DNA of 20,186 nt, taken from NCBI GenBank assembly GCA_040255445.1, contig JBDZUZ010000068.1, forward strand, positions 1 to 20,186, written 5' to 3'. Shown in pieces: positions 9,342-17,566 of this stretch. This DNA is from JBDZUZ01 sp040255445 (GTDB taxonomy: Bacteria > Planctomycetota > Phycisphaerae > Phycisphaerales > UBA1924). Under the pieces are notes generated by a model. The model did not search any database, was not told the origin of the DNA, and saw nothing but the letters and a program-made list of their open reading frames with translations. Both the position numbers and the translations under genes were made by a program. Positions within the stretch are counted from its first letter, which is position 1, and every line of letters starts with the position of its first letter.

Positions 9342-9444
9342 ACAGACTCCTCCGCAGCGATAAGACCGGCCCCGCCACCCGGGCGGACGCCCGATTGCTG
9401 AAGGACTCGCCGCGGCGTTGGCGGGGCTCGTACAACTTCAGAGC

Positions 9445-10728
9445 GTGCCGCACGATACCCCAATCCCACTGCCGCTTCAACGAACCCGGACCTCGGCCCG
9501 GGAGGCCCTGGCCGCGGCGGCGGGACCCCGGGCCGGGGCGGGCCCCGCGGCACGGTCGCTCTACATCCACGTCCCCTTCTGCTTCCACAAGTGCCATTAC
9601 TGCGACTTCTACAGCATCGTCGATACGCGGGACCGCCAGGAACCGTTCGTCGCGCGGCTGGAGCGTGAGCTCGCGGCGCTGGCGCCCTTCGCCGCCGGGG
9701 AGCCCCTGCGGACCATCTTCGTCGGGGGCGGTACTCCCAGCCTTCTGGCCCCCCACCTTTGGCGGAAACTGCTGGCGACCATCGACCGGCTCTTCGACCT
9801 GTCGCGGATCCGCTCCGGCGGAGGCGAGTTCACGGTCGAGTGCAATCCCGAGACCGTGACCGGCGAGCTGAGCGAGACGCTGGCGGCGGGCGGCGTTGAC
9901 CGGATCTCGATGGGGGCTCAGAGCTTCAACCCGGTCCACCTCAAGACACTCGAGCGGTGGCACGACCCGGCGAGCGTGCCGCGGGCGCTCGAACTCGCCG
10001 CCGCGGCGGGCATCCGCCGCCGCTCCTTCGACCTGATCTTCGGAATCCCCGGCCAGACGCTCGACGACTGGCTCAGCGATCTTCGCACCGCGCTCTCGTT
10101 GGGGACGCAGCACCTCTCGTGCTACAACCTGACCTACGAGCCCAACACCGCGATGACGGCCCGCCTGAAGCGCGGTGAGTTCGAAGCGGCCGATGAGGAT
10201 CTCGAGGTCGACATGTACGCCGCGACGCTGTCGACGCTCCGCGCTGCGGGCTTCGAGCGGTACGAGGTGAGCAACTACGCAGCGCCGGGGCAGGAGTCGC
10301 GCCACAACCTGGTCTACTGGCGGCAGGAGCCGTGGCTGGCGGCGGGGCCATCGGCGAGCGGGTACGCGGGCGGGGTCCGGTGGAAGAACGCGCCGCGGCT
10401 GGACGACTATCTGGGCTTCGATGATGAAGGCTTCGCGCCGGTGGTCGAGATCGAACCGCCCGATGCTGCCCGCGCTGTCCGCGAGACACTCATGACCGGC
10501 TTGCGGCTGCGCGAGGGTGTTGATACCGCGGCGGTGCTGCGCGACGCGGCCGCGGTTGATCCTGCCGCTCCCGAGAAGCTTCTCGGCATGGCCGCTCGCT
10601 ACCGGGCAGAGGGGCTGATGCTCGCTGGCTGCGAAGAACGCTGGTCACTCAACGACGCCGGCATCCTCATCGCCGATGGCATCGCCGCCGATTTCATGGC
10701 CTGTATCGGCGGCGGCATCAAGAGCTGA
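9445..10728 (+). CDS. hemW: Radical SAM heme chaperone HemW
   Basis: HemW is a radical-SAM-family protein thought to hand heme to target proteins; older databases call it coproporphyrinogen III oxidase-like. The cluster motif is CFHKCHYC followed by DF, i.e. CxxxCxxCxF, the HemW form rather than the CxxxCxxCxC of HemN. GGGTPSLL, a GIPGQT motif and HNLVYW also fit HemW. No in-frame ATG precedes the cluster motif. The frame is open from 9364, with TTG at 9418 and GTG at 9445 as candidates; GTG is preferred because a TACAAC -10-like element ends 8 nt before it. Either leaves an Ala/Arg-rich extension of about 37-46 residues before SLYIHVPFC. Its last 84 bases overlap the pseudouridine synthase gene on the other strand. 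Confidence 0.92.
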   Translation: MPHDTPIPLPLQRTRTSAREALAAAAGPRAGAGPAARSLYIHVPFCFHKCHYCDFYSIVDTRDRQEPFVARLERELAALAPFAAGEPLRTIFVGGGTPSLLAPHLWRKLLATIDRLFDLSRIRSGGGEFTVECNPETVTGELSETLAAGGVDRISMGAQSFNPVHLKTLERWHDPASVPRALELAAAAGIRRRSFDLIFGIPGQTLDDWLSDLRTALSLGTQHLSCYNLTYEPNTAMTARLKRGEFEAADEDLEVDMYAATLSTLRAAGFERYEVSNYAAPGQESRHNLVYWRQEPWLAAGPSASGYAGGVRWKNAPRLDDYLGFDDEGFAPVVEIEPPDAARAVRETLMTGLRLREGVDTAAVLRDAAAVDPAAPEKLLGMAARYRAEGLMLAGCEERWSLNDAGILIADGIAADFMACIGGGIKS

Positions 10729-11523
10729 GTCGCCGCCCGGGGCGGCCTCGATGTCCGGCCGCTTGAGGTTGAGGCGAACCAACAGATTGCGCAGGTCCTT
10801 CGGGAAGGGCGAGCGGGCGTCGATCTCGGCGCCGGTCGTCGGGTGTTTGAAGGCGATGCGATGCGCGTGCAGCGCGAGCCGCGGCGCGGCGGAACGCACC
10901 GATGCGTTGGCGTAGTAGGTGTCACCGACAATCGGGCTGCCGATGCTCGCGAGGTGCACGCGGATCTGGTGCAGCCGGCCCGTGACCGCGCGGCACTCGA
11001 GCATGGAGCCGAGCACGCTGGTTTCGATGGTGCGGTATGCCGTGACCGCGGGCTTGCCGGCCGAGGAAATCCGGGCCAGCTTCATGCGGCCGGTCTCGCC
11101 CCGCACGCCCGCGCTGTTCCCGCCGCCGCCCTTGGGTGAGCCCTGATACTCCGCGATCGGCCGCTTGATCACGCCCGTCGGCTTGTTGGGCGCGCCCTTG
11201 ACGATCGCCCAGTAGAACTTGGCGATCGACCGAGACTCGAACATCGCACGCATCGCGTCATAGACCGAGGGCTTGAGCGCGACGACCACAAGCCCGCTCG
11301 TCTCGCGGTCGAGGCGGTGCAGGAGACCGAAATCACGCTGCTTGCCCAGGTTCTGGAGCTGCGCTCCGTACTGCGCGAAGAGCCCATTCATCAGTGAGTC
11401 GTGCTCGTGGGCAAGGCCCGGCGCGGTCACCACGTGCGGCGGCTTCTCGACGACGAGGAGGTCCTCATCCTCGTGACGCAGCTTGAAACCGACCTTGTCG
11501 TTTGGCTCGATCGAGAGTTGCAT
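10645..11523 (-). CDS. RluA-family RNA pseudouridine synthase
   Basis: This family isomerises specific uridines of rRNA or tRNA to pseudouridine. The catalytic motif HRLDRETSG (about 69-77, Asp72 catalytic) is intact. Other conserved segments are VVEKPPHVVTAPG, FYWAIVKG, CRAVTGRLHQIRVHLASIG and GDTYY, then LALHAHRIAFKHP. No S4 domain is seen, so it resembles short RluA/RluC-like members; which RNA site it modifies cannot be told. The ATG at 11523 is used; a TTG at 11529 is just upstream and a TAACCT box (11540-11535) lies 11 nt before the ATG. A disordered tail after NLLVRLNLKRPD shares its DNA with the hemW end. It follows the 6PGL-like gene on the same strand by 47 nt. Confidence 0.93.
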   Translation of the reverse strand: MQLSIEPNDKVGFKLRHEDEDLLVVEKPPHVVTAPGLAHEHDSLMNGLFAQYGAQLQNLGKQRDFGLLHRLDRETSGLVVVALKPSVYDAMRAMFESRSIAKFYWAIVKGAPNKPTGVIKRPIAEYQGSPKGGGGNSAGVRGETGRMKLARISSAGKPAVTAYRTIETSVLGSMLECRAVTGRLHQIRVHLASIGSPIVGDTYYANASVRSAAPRLALHAHRIAFKHPTTGAEIDARSPFPKDLRNLLVRLNLKRPDIEAAPGGDSALDAAADTGHEIGGDAIGDEDAGVVE

Positions 11524-11570
11524 GGTCAAGGCGGAGGTTAGCGCCCGCGTTCGGCCGATGACCCCGCCGC

Positions 11571-12371
11571 TCAGGCGTTGGCCCAGCGGTTCGCCGCGGC
11601 GTCCAGGTACCAGCGAAGCTCACCACTCACCGGCTTGAGCCCCGCCGCGGCCGGGCCCGGGATCGACTCCCCCGCCCCGGACAGGAAAAAGTCCGCGAGC
11701 GTTCGGACCGCCGGCGCGGCGGCGTCCCCCATCGCAAGGACGGCGATGAACCGGGAGGCGTTGATCAGGTGCTGCGTCATCGTCACCCGCGGCGGACCGC
11801 CTTCTTCACCCGGGTCCCAGCGGACCAGGCTCTGCGTCCCCAGGGTGTCCCGCTCGCGGAGCCCGGCGATGCGGCCATCGTCCTCGAGTCCGAGCAACAC
11901 GTAGTCGAGCCGGTCGTGACCCTTCTCCCGCCAGACAAGGCAGTCGCGGATGCTCGTGGCGTAGGGGTGCTCCCCCTCCGCGGCGACGGGATCGATGGAA
12001 TGGACCTGGTTCTTCGGGATGCCGGAGAAGTCGACGATCCAGTCGCGGACCAGCGGGAACCGCCGCCGCTCATCGTTCTCCGGGACACAGGCCTCGTCGG
12101 TCAGGTAGAGCTGTGTCCGCGGCCAGGGGAAGCGGCGGAGGTCGGGGTCGTACATGAGGCGTTTGAGCAGCGGTTCGGTCCGCGCGGAGGCGGAGACGGC
12201 CATGTGGAAGTCGCCGAATTCGCGGACGCACGCCAAGGCCTGTAGAAGGAGGTCCGCCGCGCTCGCGTCGAGCACCTCATCGGCCAGTTCGCGGACGATG
12301 ACCGTGCCGGGGAACGGCGGTGGTTCACCACCCGGGATGGGCGCAAGCTCGATGGGCCCGGCGTCGGACAT
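11571..12371 (-). CDS. 6-phosphogluconolactonase-like protein, active site degenerate
   Basis: The fold is that of the SOL/6PGL and glucosamine-6-phosphate isomerase family, normally hydrolysing 6-phosphogluconolactone in the pentose phosphate pathway. The family skeleton is clear: PRTQLYLTDEACVPENDERRRF (about 84-105), IPKNQVHSID (118-127), YVLLGLEDDGRIAGL (157-171) and RVTMTQHLINASRFIAVL. Key positions differ: SGGSTP is SASARTE, GDERxVP is TDEACVP, and the catalytic histidine of GxDGHxAS is Arg167 (DDGRIAG). It may be catalytically dead or have a changed activity. The 266-residue length is normal. A CAGAAT box sits 6 nt before the ATG, and no Shine-Dalgarno is present. Confidence 0.85.
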   Translation of the reverse strand: MSDAGPIELAPIPGGEPPPFPGTVIVRELADEVLDASAADLLLQALACVREFGDFHMAVSASARTEPLLKRLMYDPDLRRFPWPRTQLYLTDEACVPENDERRRFPLVRDWIVDFSGIPKNQVHSIDPVAAEGEHPYATSIRDCLVWREKGHDRLDYVLLGLEDDGRIAGLRERDTLGTQSLVRWDPGEEGGPPRVTMTQHLINASRFIAVLAMGDAAAPAVRTLADFFLSGAGESIPGPAAAGLKPVSGELRWYLDAAANRWANA

Positions 12372-12377
12372 CCGTCC

Positions 12378-12383
12378 ATTCTG
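12378..12383 (-). promoter_or_regulatory. -10 element of the 6PGL-like gene, leaderless type
   Basis: CAGAAT (12383-12378, minus strand), preceded by TGA to make an extended TGn form, ends exactly 6 nt before the ATG at 12371. Only 4 of 6 bases match TATAAT, so this is the weakest of the set. Confidence 0.4.
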
Positions 12384-12458
12384 TCACACTCCGGCCGCCC
12401 CGGCGAGCCTCGCGGGAAGAACAGCGGCCGAGCCCCGGGGCCCGACCCGGCCGCGGGG

Positions 12459-12464
12459 TACGCT
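12459..12464 (+). promoter_or_regulatory. -10 element of the thiamine gene, leaderless type
   Basis: TACGCT lies exactly 6 nt before the ATG at 12471. The same hexamer precedes recO. There is no -35 match and no clear Shine-Dalgarno (only a GGGG run just before the hexamer). Confidence 0.45.
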
Positions 12465-12470
12465 TGCCCG

Positions 12471-13541
12471 ATGGTCAACCCCGCCCTCGCCAGGATCGTG
12501 GATGCGTCCCTTAACAGGGCGAGGGAAGCCCTGCGCGTGCTCGATGATGCCGCCCGCTTCGCGCTCGACGATGCGGCTTTGTGCGAGGGCGTGAAAGCAC
12601 TGCGGCACGACCTGGCCGCCGCCCTGGCCTCGGGCGCCTTCGGCCGAGCCACGCGGCTCGCCGCACGAGACATCGAGGGCGATGTCGGCACCGGAATCAA
12701 GACCGCCGGCGAAGGGAAGCGTGAGGGGCTGGGCGGCGTGGTCGCCGCGGCGTGCGGCCGATTGACCGAATCGTTGCGGTCGATCGAGGAGGCGTGCAAG
12801 GCGGCGGGTGATGCCGCGGCGGCGGGAACTGTCGAGCGGCTGAGGTACCGGGCTTACGAGATCGAGCGGCGGATGTGCACGCTGCTGCCCGATCGCGCGG
12901 CCGCGCCGCAGTGGCGTGTCTGCGTGCTTCTCACCGAGGAGTTGTGCGAAGGCGGGCGATGGGAACACGTCGCGGCGGAGTCCCTTGCCGGCGGGGCGGA
13001 TGCGATCCAGCTCCGCGAGAAGACGCTCGAGGGCGGCGAGCTGCTCCGCCGCGCGAAGCGTCTGGTCGCGATCGCCCGTGAACACGACGCGGCCGTGATC
13101 ATCAACGATCGCCCTGATGTCGCGGTGATGTCGGACGCTGCGGGTGTCCACCTGGGCCAGGGCGATCTGCCGCCGCGCGAGGTACGGGCCGCCGTCGGCG
13201 CCGGCATGATCATCGGCGTCTCCACCGCGAATACGGATCAGGCCCGCGCCGCGCTCGCCGCGGGCGCGGATTACTGCGGCATCGGGCCGATGTTCGCGAC
13301 GACGACAAAGCACAAGCCGGTCCTGGCCGGCCCGGCGTATGCACGCGCATTCCTCGCGGACCCGATCTGCTCGTCGCGCCCGCACCTGGCGATCGGCGGC
13401 ATCACGCCGGACAACATCAGCGAGCTTGTCACCGCGGGTGTGCGCGGCGTTGCGGTATCGAGCGTGGTCTGCCGCGACCCGGAACCCCGCGAAGTCGTCC
13501 GCCGGCTCCGGGAAGCGCTCGGGGCCGGCGGAGACAGCTGA
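12471..13541 (+). CDS. thiE: Thiamine phosphate synthase fused to an N-terminal ThiD2-like domain
   Basis: ThiE joins HMP-pyrophosphate and the thiazole phosphate to thiamine monophosphate. Residues about 150-350 are the ThiE barrel: DAIQLREK (177-184), a VHLGQGDLP segment (226-234), IGVST (248-252), AGADYCGIGPMFATTTK (264-280) and AIGGIT (307-312). Residues 1-140 are an alpha-helical domain with IVDASLNRAREALRVLDDAARF at its head and RDIEGDVGT plus TESLRSIEEACK later, which matches the ThiD2 (PF17792) family; some reports assign such domains an HMP-phosphate kinase role (from memory). The usual HT/HS after GVS is AN here. The start is at ATG 12471, leaderless type. No other thi genes are close. 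Confidence 0.92.
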   Translation: MVNPALARIVDASLNRAREALRVLDDAARFALDDAALCEGVKALRHDLAAALASGAFGRATRLAARDIEGDVGTGIKTAGEGKREGLGGVVAAACGRLTESLRSIEEACKAAGDAAAAGTVERLRYRAYEIERRMCTLLPDRAAAPQWRVCVLLTEELCEGGRWEHVAAESLAGGADAIQLREKTLEGGELLRRAKRLVAIAREHDAAVIINDRPDVAVMSDAAGVHLGQGDLPPREVRAAVGAGMIIGVSTANTDQARAALAAGADYCGIGPMFATTTKHKPVLAGPAYARAFLADPICSSRPHLAIGGITPDNISELVTAGVRGVAVSSVVCRDPEPREVVRRLREALGAGGDS

Positions 13542-13562
13542 GGACACCGGCCGCGGCCGCCA

Positions 13563-15035
13563 TCACGGCCGCGTATAGGCCGTCGCGAAGTCGACGATCG
13601 TGCCCGAAGGCATGCCAAAGGTGGAGAACCCGCCTCCGTTGCCGCCGTCCCAGTGCTCGAGCATCGCGACGATGGGCGCCGGCGCGGTCACGCGGATGCC
13701 GTACCACTGATCCTCGGCCCGCAGCCGCAGCGCATCGATGCGGTCGAGATGGATGTCGTCGAGTTCGTAGCCATCGATCGAATCGGTGTACTGCAGTGTC
13801 GAGCCGTCTGTGAAGTAGAACTCGACGCGGACGTCGAACTCGAAGGCGCCGGGATTGAAGATGTACAGGTTCTCGAGGATCGTGGTCCCGCCGCGGCTTC
13901 GGCTCATGTAGCCCTCCCCGAAGTCCCAGGTCGTCGCCGCGATGCTCGCGGCCTCTACGCCCGTCGCATCCATGCCCTGATAGACCGAACCCGAGAGCGT
14001 CACGGGCACATTGCTCCGGTAGACGATGCCGAACTCCTCGCTCAGCGGGAGCGCGAAGTCGCGCACGGAGAAGGTCGCCCGCGAGCCGGCCGCGACCACG
14101 ATGGTCTGCTGCCGCACCGGGATGTCGTCGTCATCGAAGACGAAGGTCAGATCGATGGAAGCGGCGGTCGAGTTGGTGTTGAGCACGGAGACATAGGCGT
14201 TGGCCGTGTGCCGGCCGCTGCTGCGGTGCGGGCTGTCATCGCCGTTGCGCTCGTAGAAGTCGTCGTCGAAATCGATCGCGGGCACGATGCCGGCGAGGGC
14301 GCCGCCGTCGGGGGTGCCGACCGCGCCGAACCCCCGCTCGGTGTCGAGCTGGTAGTGCGACTGCGCGGCGACGATCGGGCGATCCGCGCGAACGACCATC
14401 GCGATCGGACCATCGGGAAGGCCGGGGATGTCGTTGAGGGCCCAGCCGCCGCGGCGCTGCGGCTCGAGGCGGAATCGGCTCGTGGTCTCGACCCCGTTCG
14501 CGCCGTAGACAGTGAGCTCGACCTCGGTGCCCGAGTCGTCGGGGTTGTACACGAGGATGAAGTCGCGGGTGCGGTCGTCCTTCCGGCCGGTGCTGAACGA
14601 CCACGCGTTGCTCGTCGAGGTCGTGAAGGACTCGCCGATCGCGGTGCCGAAGTCATAGTGGCTCATCGTGGCCGAGACCGGCGCGGTGGCCTTGAGCACC
14701 AGCGCGTACGGCTCGTCCTTGCGGACGAGGCGGTCTTCCACCGCCTGTGAATCGCTGATCGTGACCCCGCCCCTGGAGAAGGCCGGGATCGTGCCGCGGG
14801 CGATCAACTGGTCGCGGTCACCAATCTCGTACCGCGCGTGAAGCTCGTACTCGACCGCCACGCCGTTGTGGTTGGTGATCGGCACGAACTCGTTGATGTT
14901 GTCGGAAGCGAACCCCTCGGGGTAATACGCCTCGAAGGTCATGCCGCTGAGGAGCACGCGCGGCTCGAGAGACTCGATCGCGGGGCGGCGGAGGTTGCGG
15001 CTGGTGATGGAGCGACGGTTGCGAGAGCCGAACAT
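13563..15035 (-). CDS. LEPR-XLL surface protein with four tandem beta-type modules
   Basis: The amino end carries RRPAIESLEPRVLLSG (about 16-31), the LEPR-XLL motif found at the start of many planctomycete exported proteins and thought to direct export or sorting. The rest (33-490) is four related modules of about 105-115 residues. Each has an opening strand with an Asn-rich turn (FVPITNHNG at 50-58, FILVYNPDDSG at 159-169, YVSVLNTNST at 281-290, LYIFNPGAFE at 390-399). Each closes with a P-V/I-small-residue strand and a Y/W aromatic (PVSATMSHYDFG, PIVAAQSHYQLD, PVTLSGSVYQGM, PIVAMLEHWDGG). It is secreted, with no enzyme motif. ATG 15035 has GGGAG 6 nt upstream. It converges on the thiamine gene with 21 bp between them. 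Confidence 0.88.
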   Translation of the reverse strand: MFGSRNRRSITSRNLRRPAIESLEPRVLLSGMTFEAYYPEGFASDNINEFVPITNHNGVAVEYELHARYEIGDRDQLIARGTIPAFSRGGVTISDSQAVEDRLVRKDEPYALVLKATAPVSATMSHYDFGTAIGESFTTSTSNAWSFSTGRKDDRTRDFILVYNPDDSGTEVELTVYGANGVETTSRFRLEPQRRGGWALNDIPGLPDGPIAMVVRADRPIVAAQSHYQLDTERGFGAVGTPDGGALAGIVPAIDFDDDFYERNGDDSPHRSSGRHTANAYVSVLNTNSTAASIDLTFVFDDDDIPVRQQTIVVAAGSRATFSVRDFALPLSEEFGIVYRSNVPVTLSGSVYQGMDATGVEAASIAATTWDFGEGYMSRSRGGTTILENLYIFNPGAFEFDVRVEFYFTDGSTLQYTDSIDGYELDDIHLDRIDALRLRAEDQWYGIRVTAPAPIVAMLEHWDGGNGGGFSTFGMPSGTIVDFATAYTRP

Positions 15036-15041
15036 CGGGGT

Positions 15042-15057
15042 CTCCCTTCACAAGGAG
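15042..15057 (-). promoter_or_regulatory. Hairpin covering the ribosome-binding site of the LEPR-XLL gene
   Basis: On the transcribed strand CTCCTT-GTG-AAGGGAG can fold into a short stem with a one-base bulge, burying the Shine-Dalgarno GGGAG. It may lower translation initiation, or be chance; only six pairs form. Confidence 0.3.
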
Positions 15058-15193
15058 CGGTCAGCGGGCGGCCGCGGGCACCGATGCACACCGCACCAGT
15101 CCCGCTCCACTCCATGCGTCGCCGCCGGCCCCGGACTGCCAGACTGCGCCATGGCTCGCTCGAACCCCGTCCCCACCACACCGCCCGCCCCTG

Positions 15194-15199
15194 TAAACT
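15194..15199 (+). promoter_or_regulatory. -10 element of the M16 peptidase gene, leaderless type
   Basis: TAAACT ends exactly 6 nt before the ATG at 15206; TG directly precedes it. No Shine-Dalgarno sequence lies in the spacing, so a transcript starting on the A of ATG is predicted. Confidence 0.5.
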
Positions 15200-15205
15200 C
15201 CCGGC

Positions 15206-16429
15206 ATGCCGATGTCGTTCAAGCAGCACACCCTCCCCAACGGCCTGACCATCCTCGCCGAGGTCGACCCCGAGGCCCACTCCGCCGCGGCGGGCTTCTA
15301 TGTGAAGACCGGCGCCCGCGATGAGACTCCCATGCTCATGGGGGTCAGCCACTTCCTCGAACACATGATGTTCAAGGGCACGGCCGACCTCACCGCCGAG
15401 GAGCTCAACCGTCGCTTCGACGAGATCGGCGCCCGCAACAACGCCTTCACCAGCAACGAGATGACCTGCTTCTACGCGCATGTCCTCCCGGAGGTGGTGC
15501 CCGACACGATCGAGCTTCTCGGCCGGATGATGCGTCCCGCTCTCCGCTCCGAAGACTTCGAGACCGAGCGCGGCGTGATCCTCGAAGAGATCGCGATGTA
15601 TCAGGACAACCCCTTCTGGGTCCTGTACGAGAACGCGACCGAGAAGCACTTCGGCGCCCACCCGCTCTCCCACCGAGTCCTGGGCACCAAGGACACGATC
15701 ACCGCGATGAAGCCCGATGACATGCGGGCCTACTTCAATGCCCGCTACTCGGGCGACAACACCATCGTCGCCCTCGCCGGCAAGCTCGACTTCGACGCCG
15801 CGTGCCGCCAGATCGAATCGCTCTGCGGCGGCTGGCCATCAACGCGGCCCGGCCGCGACCCCAAGCTGCCACGCGTCGGCGGCGGCGATTTCACGATGAA
15901 GGATGAAAAGGTCAGCCGCGGCTACTTCCTCACCCTCGCGCAAGCGCCTGGAGTCGCGGACGAAGATCGCTACCCCGCGGCGATGCTCGCCCAGATCCTG
16001 GGCATGCCGGACAACAGCCGCCTGCACTGGGCGTTGCTTGAGACCGGCCTCGCCGAGGAAGCCCAGTCCAGCTACGACCCGCACGACGGTTTCGGCGAGT
16101 ACTTCGTGTACGCATCGGGCGATCCCGAGCGGCTACCGGAGATCGAATCAGTCATCGCCCGCGAGCGCGATGCTCTCATCCAGTCCGTCACGCAGGACGA
16201 CCTTGACCGCCTCATCAGCAAGGTCATCACCGCGGCGACACTCGGCGGCGAACGCCCCGCCGACCGCATGCACCGCCTCGGCCGGCTCTGGCTGTACCTT
16301 CAGAAGCGGATCCCGCTCGATCAGGAGATCGAGCGGCTCAAGAGTGTCACGCTCGATGATCTTCGCCGCGTGCACGAGAAGTACCCGCTCACGCCGGTCA
16401 CCACCGGGCGCCTGATCCCCGCGGCCTGA
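15206..16429 (+). CDS. M16 family zinc metallopeptidase (processing-peptidase type)
   Basis: M16 enzymes are clam-shaped zinc peptidases that cut extended peptides. The inverted zinc motif HFLEH (His49, Glu52, His53) is present, and the third ligand Glu128 (EEIAMYQD) lies about 75 residues later. Other family marks are LPNGLTILAE at the start, GVSHFLEHMMFKGT, GARNNAFTSNEMTCFYA and the YSGDNTIVALAGK segment. The 407-residue length suits the short bacterial M16B form, which works as a dimer or hexamer. No signal peptide is seen, so the protein is probably cytoplasmic. No second, inactive M16 subunit is adjacent. The start is the ATG at 15206; another in-frame ATG at 15212 follows two codons later. 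Confidence 0.93.
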   Translation: MPMSFKQHTLPNGLTILAEVDPEAHSAAAGFYVKTGARDETPMLMGVSHFLEHMMFKGTADLTAEELNRRFDEIGARNNAFTSNEMTCFYAHVLPEVVPDTIELLGRMMRPALRSEDFETERGVILEEIAMYQDNPFWVLYENATEKHFGAHPLSHRVLGTKDTITAMKPDDMRAYFNARYSGDNTIVALAGKLDFDAACRQIESLCGGWPSTRPGRDPKLPRVGGGDFTMKDEKVSRGYFLTLAQAPGVADEDRYPAAMLAQILGMPDNSRLHWALLETGLAEEAQSSYDPHDGFGEYFVYASGDPERLPEIESVIARERDALIQSVTQDDLDRLISKVITAATLGGERPADRMHRLGRLWLYLQKRIPLDQEIERLKSVTLDDLRRVHEKYPLTPVTTGRLIPAA

Positions 16430-16485
16430 TCCCCGCCGCCTCAACACGGTGTCGGCGGTGTCAATACCGCTACGCGAAACTAGCT

Positions 16486-17433
16486 TTATGCCGCATCACT
16501 GTGCGGCGCGGTCGAACGCGCCATTCCGCGGCGAAGCTCCGCCGCGCGGGCCACGATCGCCGCGGCATCGGCGTACGGCCCTGTCTGCAGCCCCAGCAAC
16601 GGCGAGAGCGTGCGGGCCTGCTCGGCGACCTGCGTGAGCACCGCGGCGGTGTCATCCGCATCCGCCCCGAACCACTCGCGGCCAAGAACCGTGAGCCGAT
16701 CGATCGAGATCGCCGGCTCCAGATCCGTGAGCACATCGTGCACGATGTTGCCGAGCATGACGCACCGGCACAGGTCGGCGTGCTCGCGCGGAGCCGCCGT
16801 CGCCCGGTCGTGATACCGGATGCCCCCCACGATCGACGGCGGGAACTTCCATCGCTCGGCGATACAGGCCCCAACCTCCGCGTGCTGGATATCGAGCTCC
16901 GCGAGTTCGATCTCGCCGAGCACGCGGTGATCACCGGCGGACTTCGCGAGCAGCTTTGCGTAGTCATCGCCGAGAGCTCTATACAGCGCGAACTGACCGA
17001 AGTCCTGCAGCAGCCCCGCGAGAAATGCCTCGTCGGGGTGCGCTGTCGCCGCGCGTGCCGCGTAGGCCTGCGCGGCCACCGCGGTGTACAGGCTCCGCCG
17101 CCAGTAGCGCTCGAAGTCGAACGCATCTGGCTTGACGCCCCGCATCGCGCCCACCAGCGCGAAGGTGAGCGCAACCTGACGGACCTTCCGCTGACCCAGC
17201 AGCACGACCGCCTGCCCGATCGTCGTGCACGGGCGCGTCAGCCCGAAGTAGCTGGAGTTGACCAGCCGGAGGACCTTGGCCGAGAGCGCCTGGTCTTTCT
17301 CGATCAGCCGGCCCACCTCCGTCAGCGGGACATCGGGCCGGCCGGAAAGCTCGATGATCCGGACCGCCACGGCCGGCAGCGTTGGCAGCGCCGGACACCC
17401 GAGGACCTCGTTCAGGATCTCTTGATTCAGCAT
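16486..17433 (-). CDS. HDOD-domain protein
   Basis: HDOD domains are catalytically inactive relatives of HD phosphohydrolases found in signalling proteins; their ligand is generally unknown. The 315-residue product starts LGCPALPTLPAVAVRIIEL, with IEKDQALSAKVLRLVNSSYFG (44-64), both classic. GLLQDFGQFAL (about 139-149) takes the place of the catalytic HD-GYP motif LLHDIGK. HAEVGACIAERWKFPPSIV follows at the usual place. No receiver, GGDEF or other partner domain is fused. The ATG at 17433 has no Shine-Dalgarno or clear promoter nearby. It converges on the M16 gene (56-bp gap with a small dyad, no T-tract) and lies downstream of recO by 133 nt on the same strand. Confidence 0.9.
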   Translation of the reverse strand: MLNQEILNEVLGCPALPTLPAVAVRIIELSGRPDVPLTEVGRLIEKDQALSAKVLRLVNSSYFGLTRPCTTIGQAVVLLGQRKVRQVALTFALVGAMRGVKPDAFDFERYWRRSLYTAVAAQAYAARAATAHPDEAFLAGLLQDFGQFALYRALGDDYAKLLAKSAGDHRVLGEIELAELDIQHAEVGACIAERWKFPPSIVGGIRYHDRATAAPREHADLCRCVMLGNIVHDVLTDLEPAISIDRLTVLGREWFGADADDTAAVLTQVAEQARTLSPLLGLQTGPYADAAAIVARAAELRRGMARSTAPHSDAA

Positions 17434-17566
17434 GGCGGGTCAGCACGGCCGCACGGGGGGCCCCGGGCCAGCCCGGCGGACAACCGCCCCATATGCCGGG
17501 CATCGGCCCGATCAGCACCCAACTTCAGCCCCACCGCCGCATGCCGCCGCCAGTCACGTCCGCCAC

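Noticed and set aside
12384..13547. 387-aa minus-strand open frame, and similar long ones at 13653-14750 and 16501-17826 (plus)
   Set aside because: All lie antisense to well-supported genes (ThiD2-ThiE, LEPR-XLL, HDOD) and are compositionally biased.
15140..15180. CGAACCCCGTCCCCACCA resembling a tRNA 3' end
   Set aside because: There is no GTTC T-loop, no paired T-stem and no matching acceptor strand upstream.
16433..16470. GC-rich dyads between the M16 and HDOD genes considered as a bidirectional terminator
   Set aside because: No T-tract follows the stems on either strand, so only a weak structure is supported.
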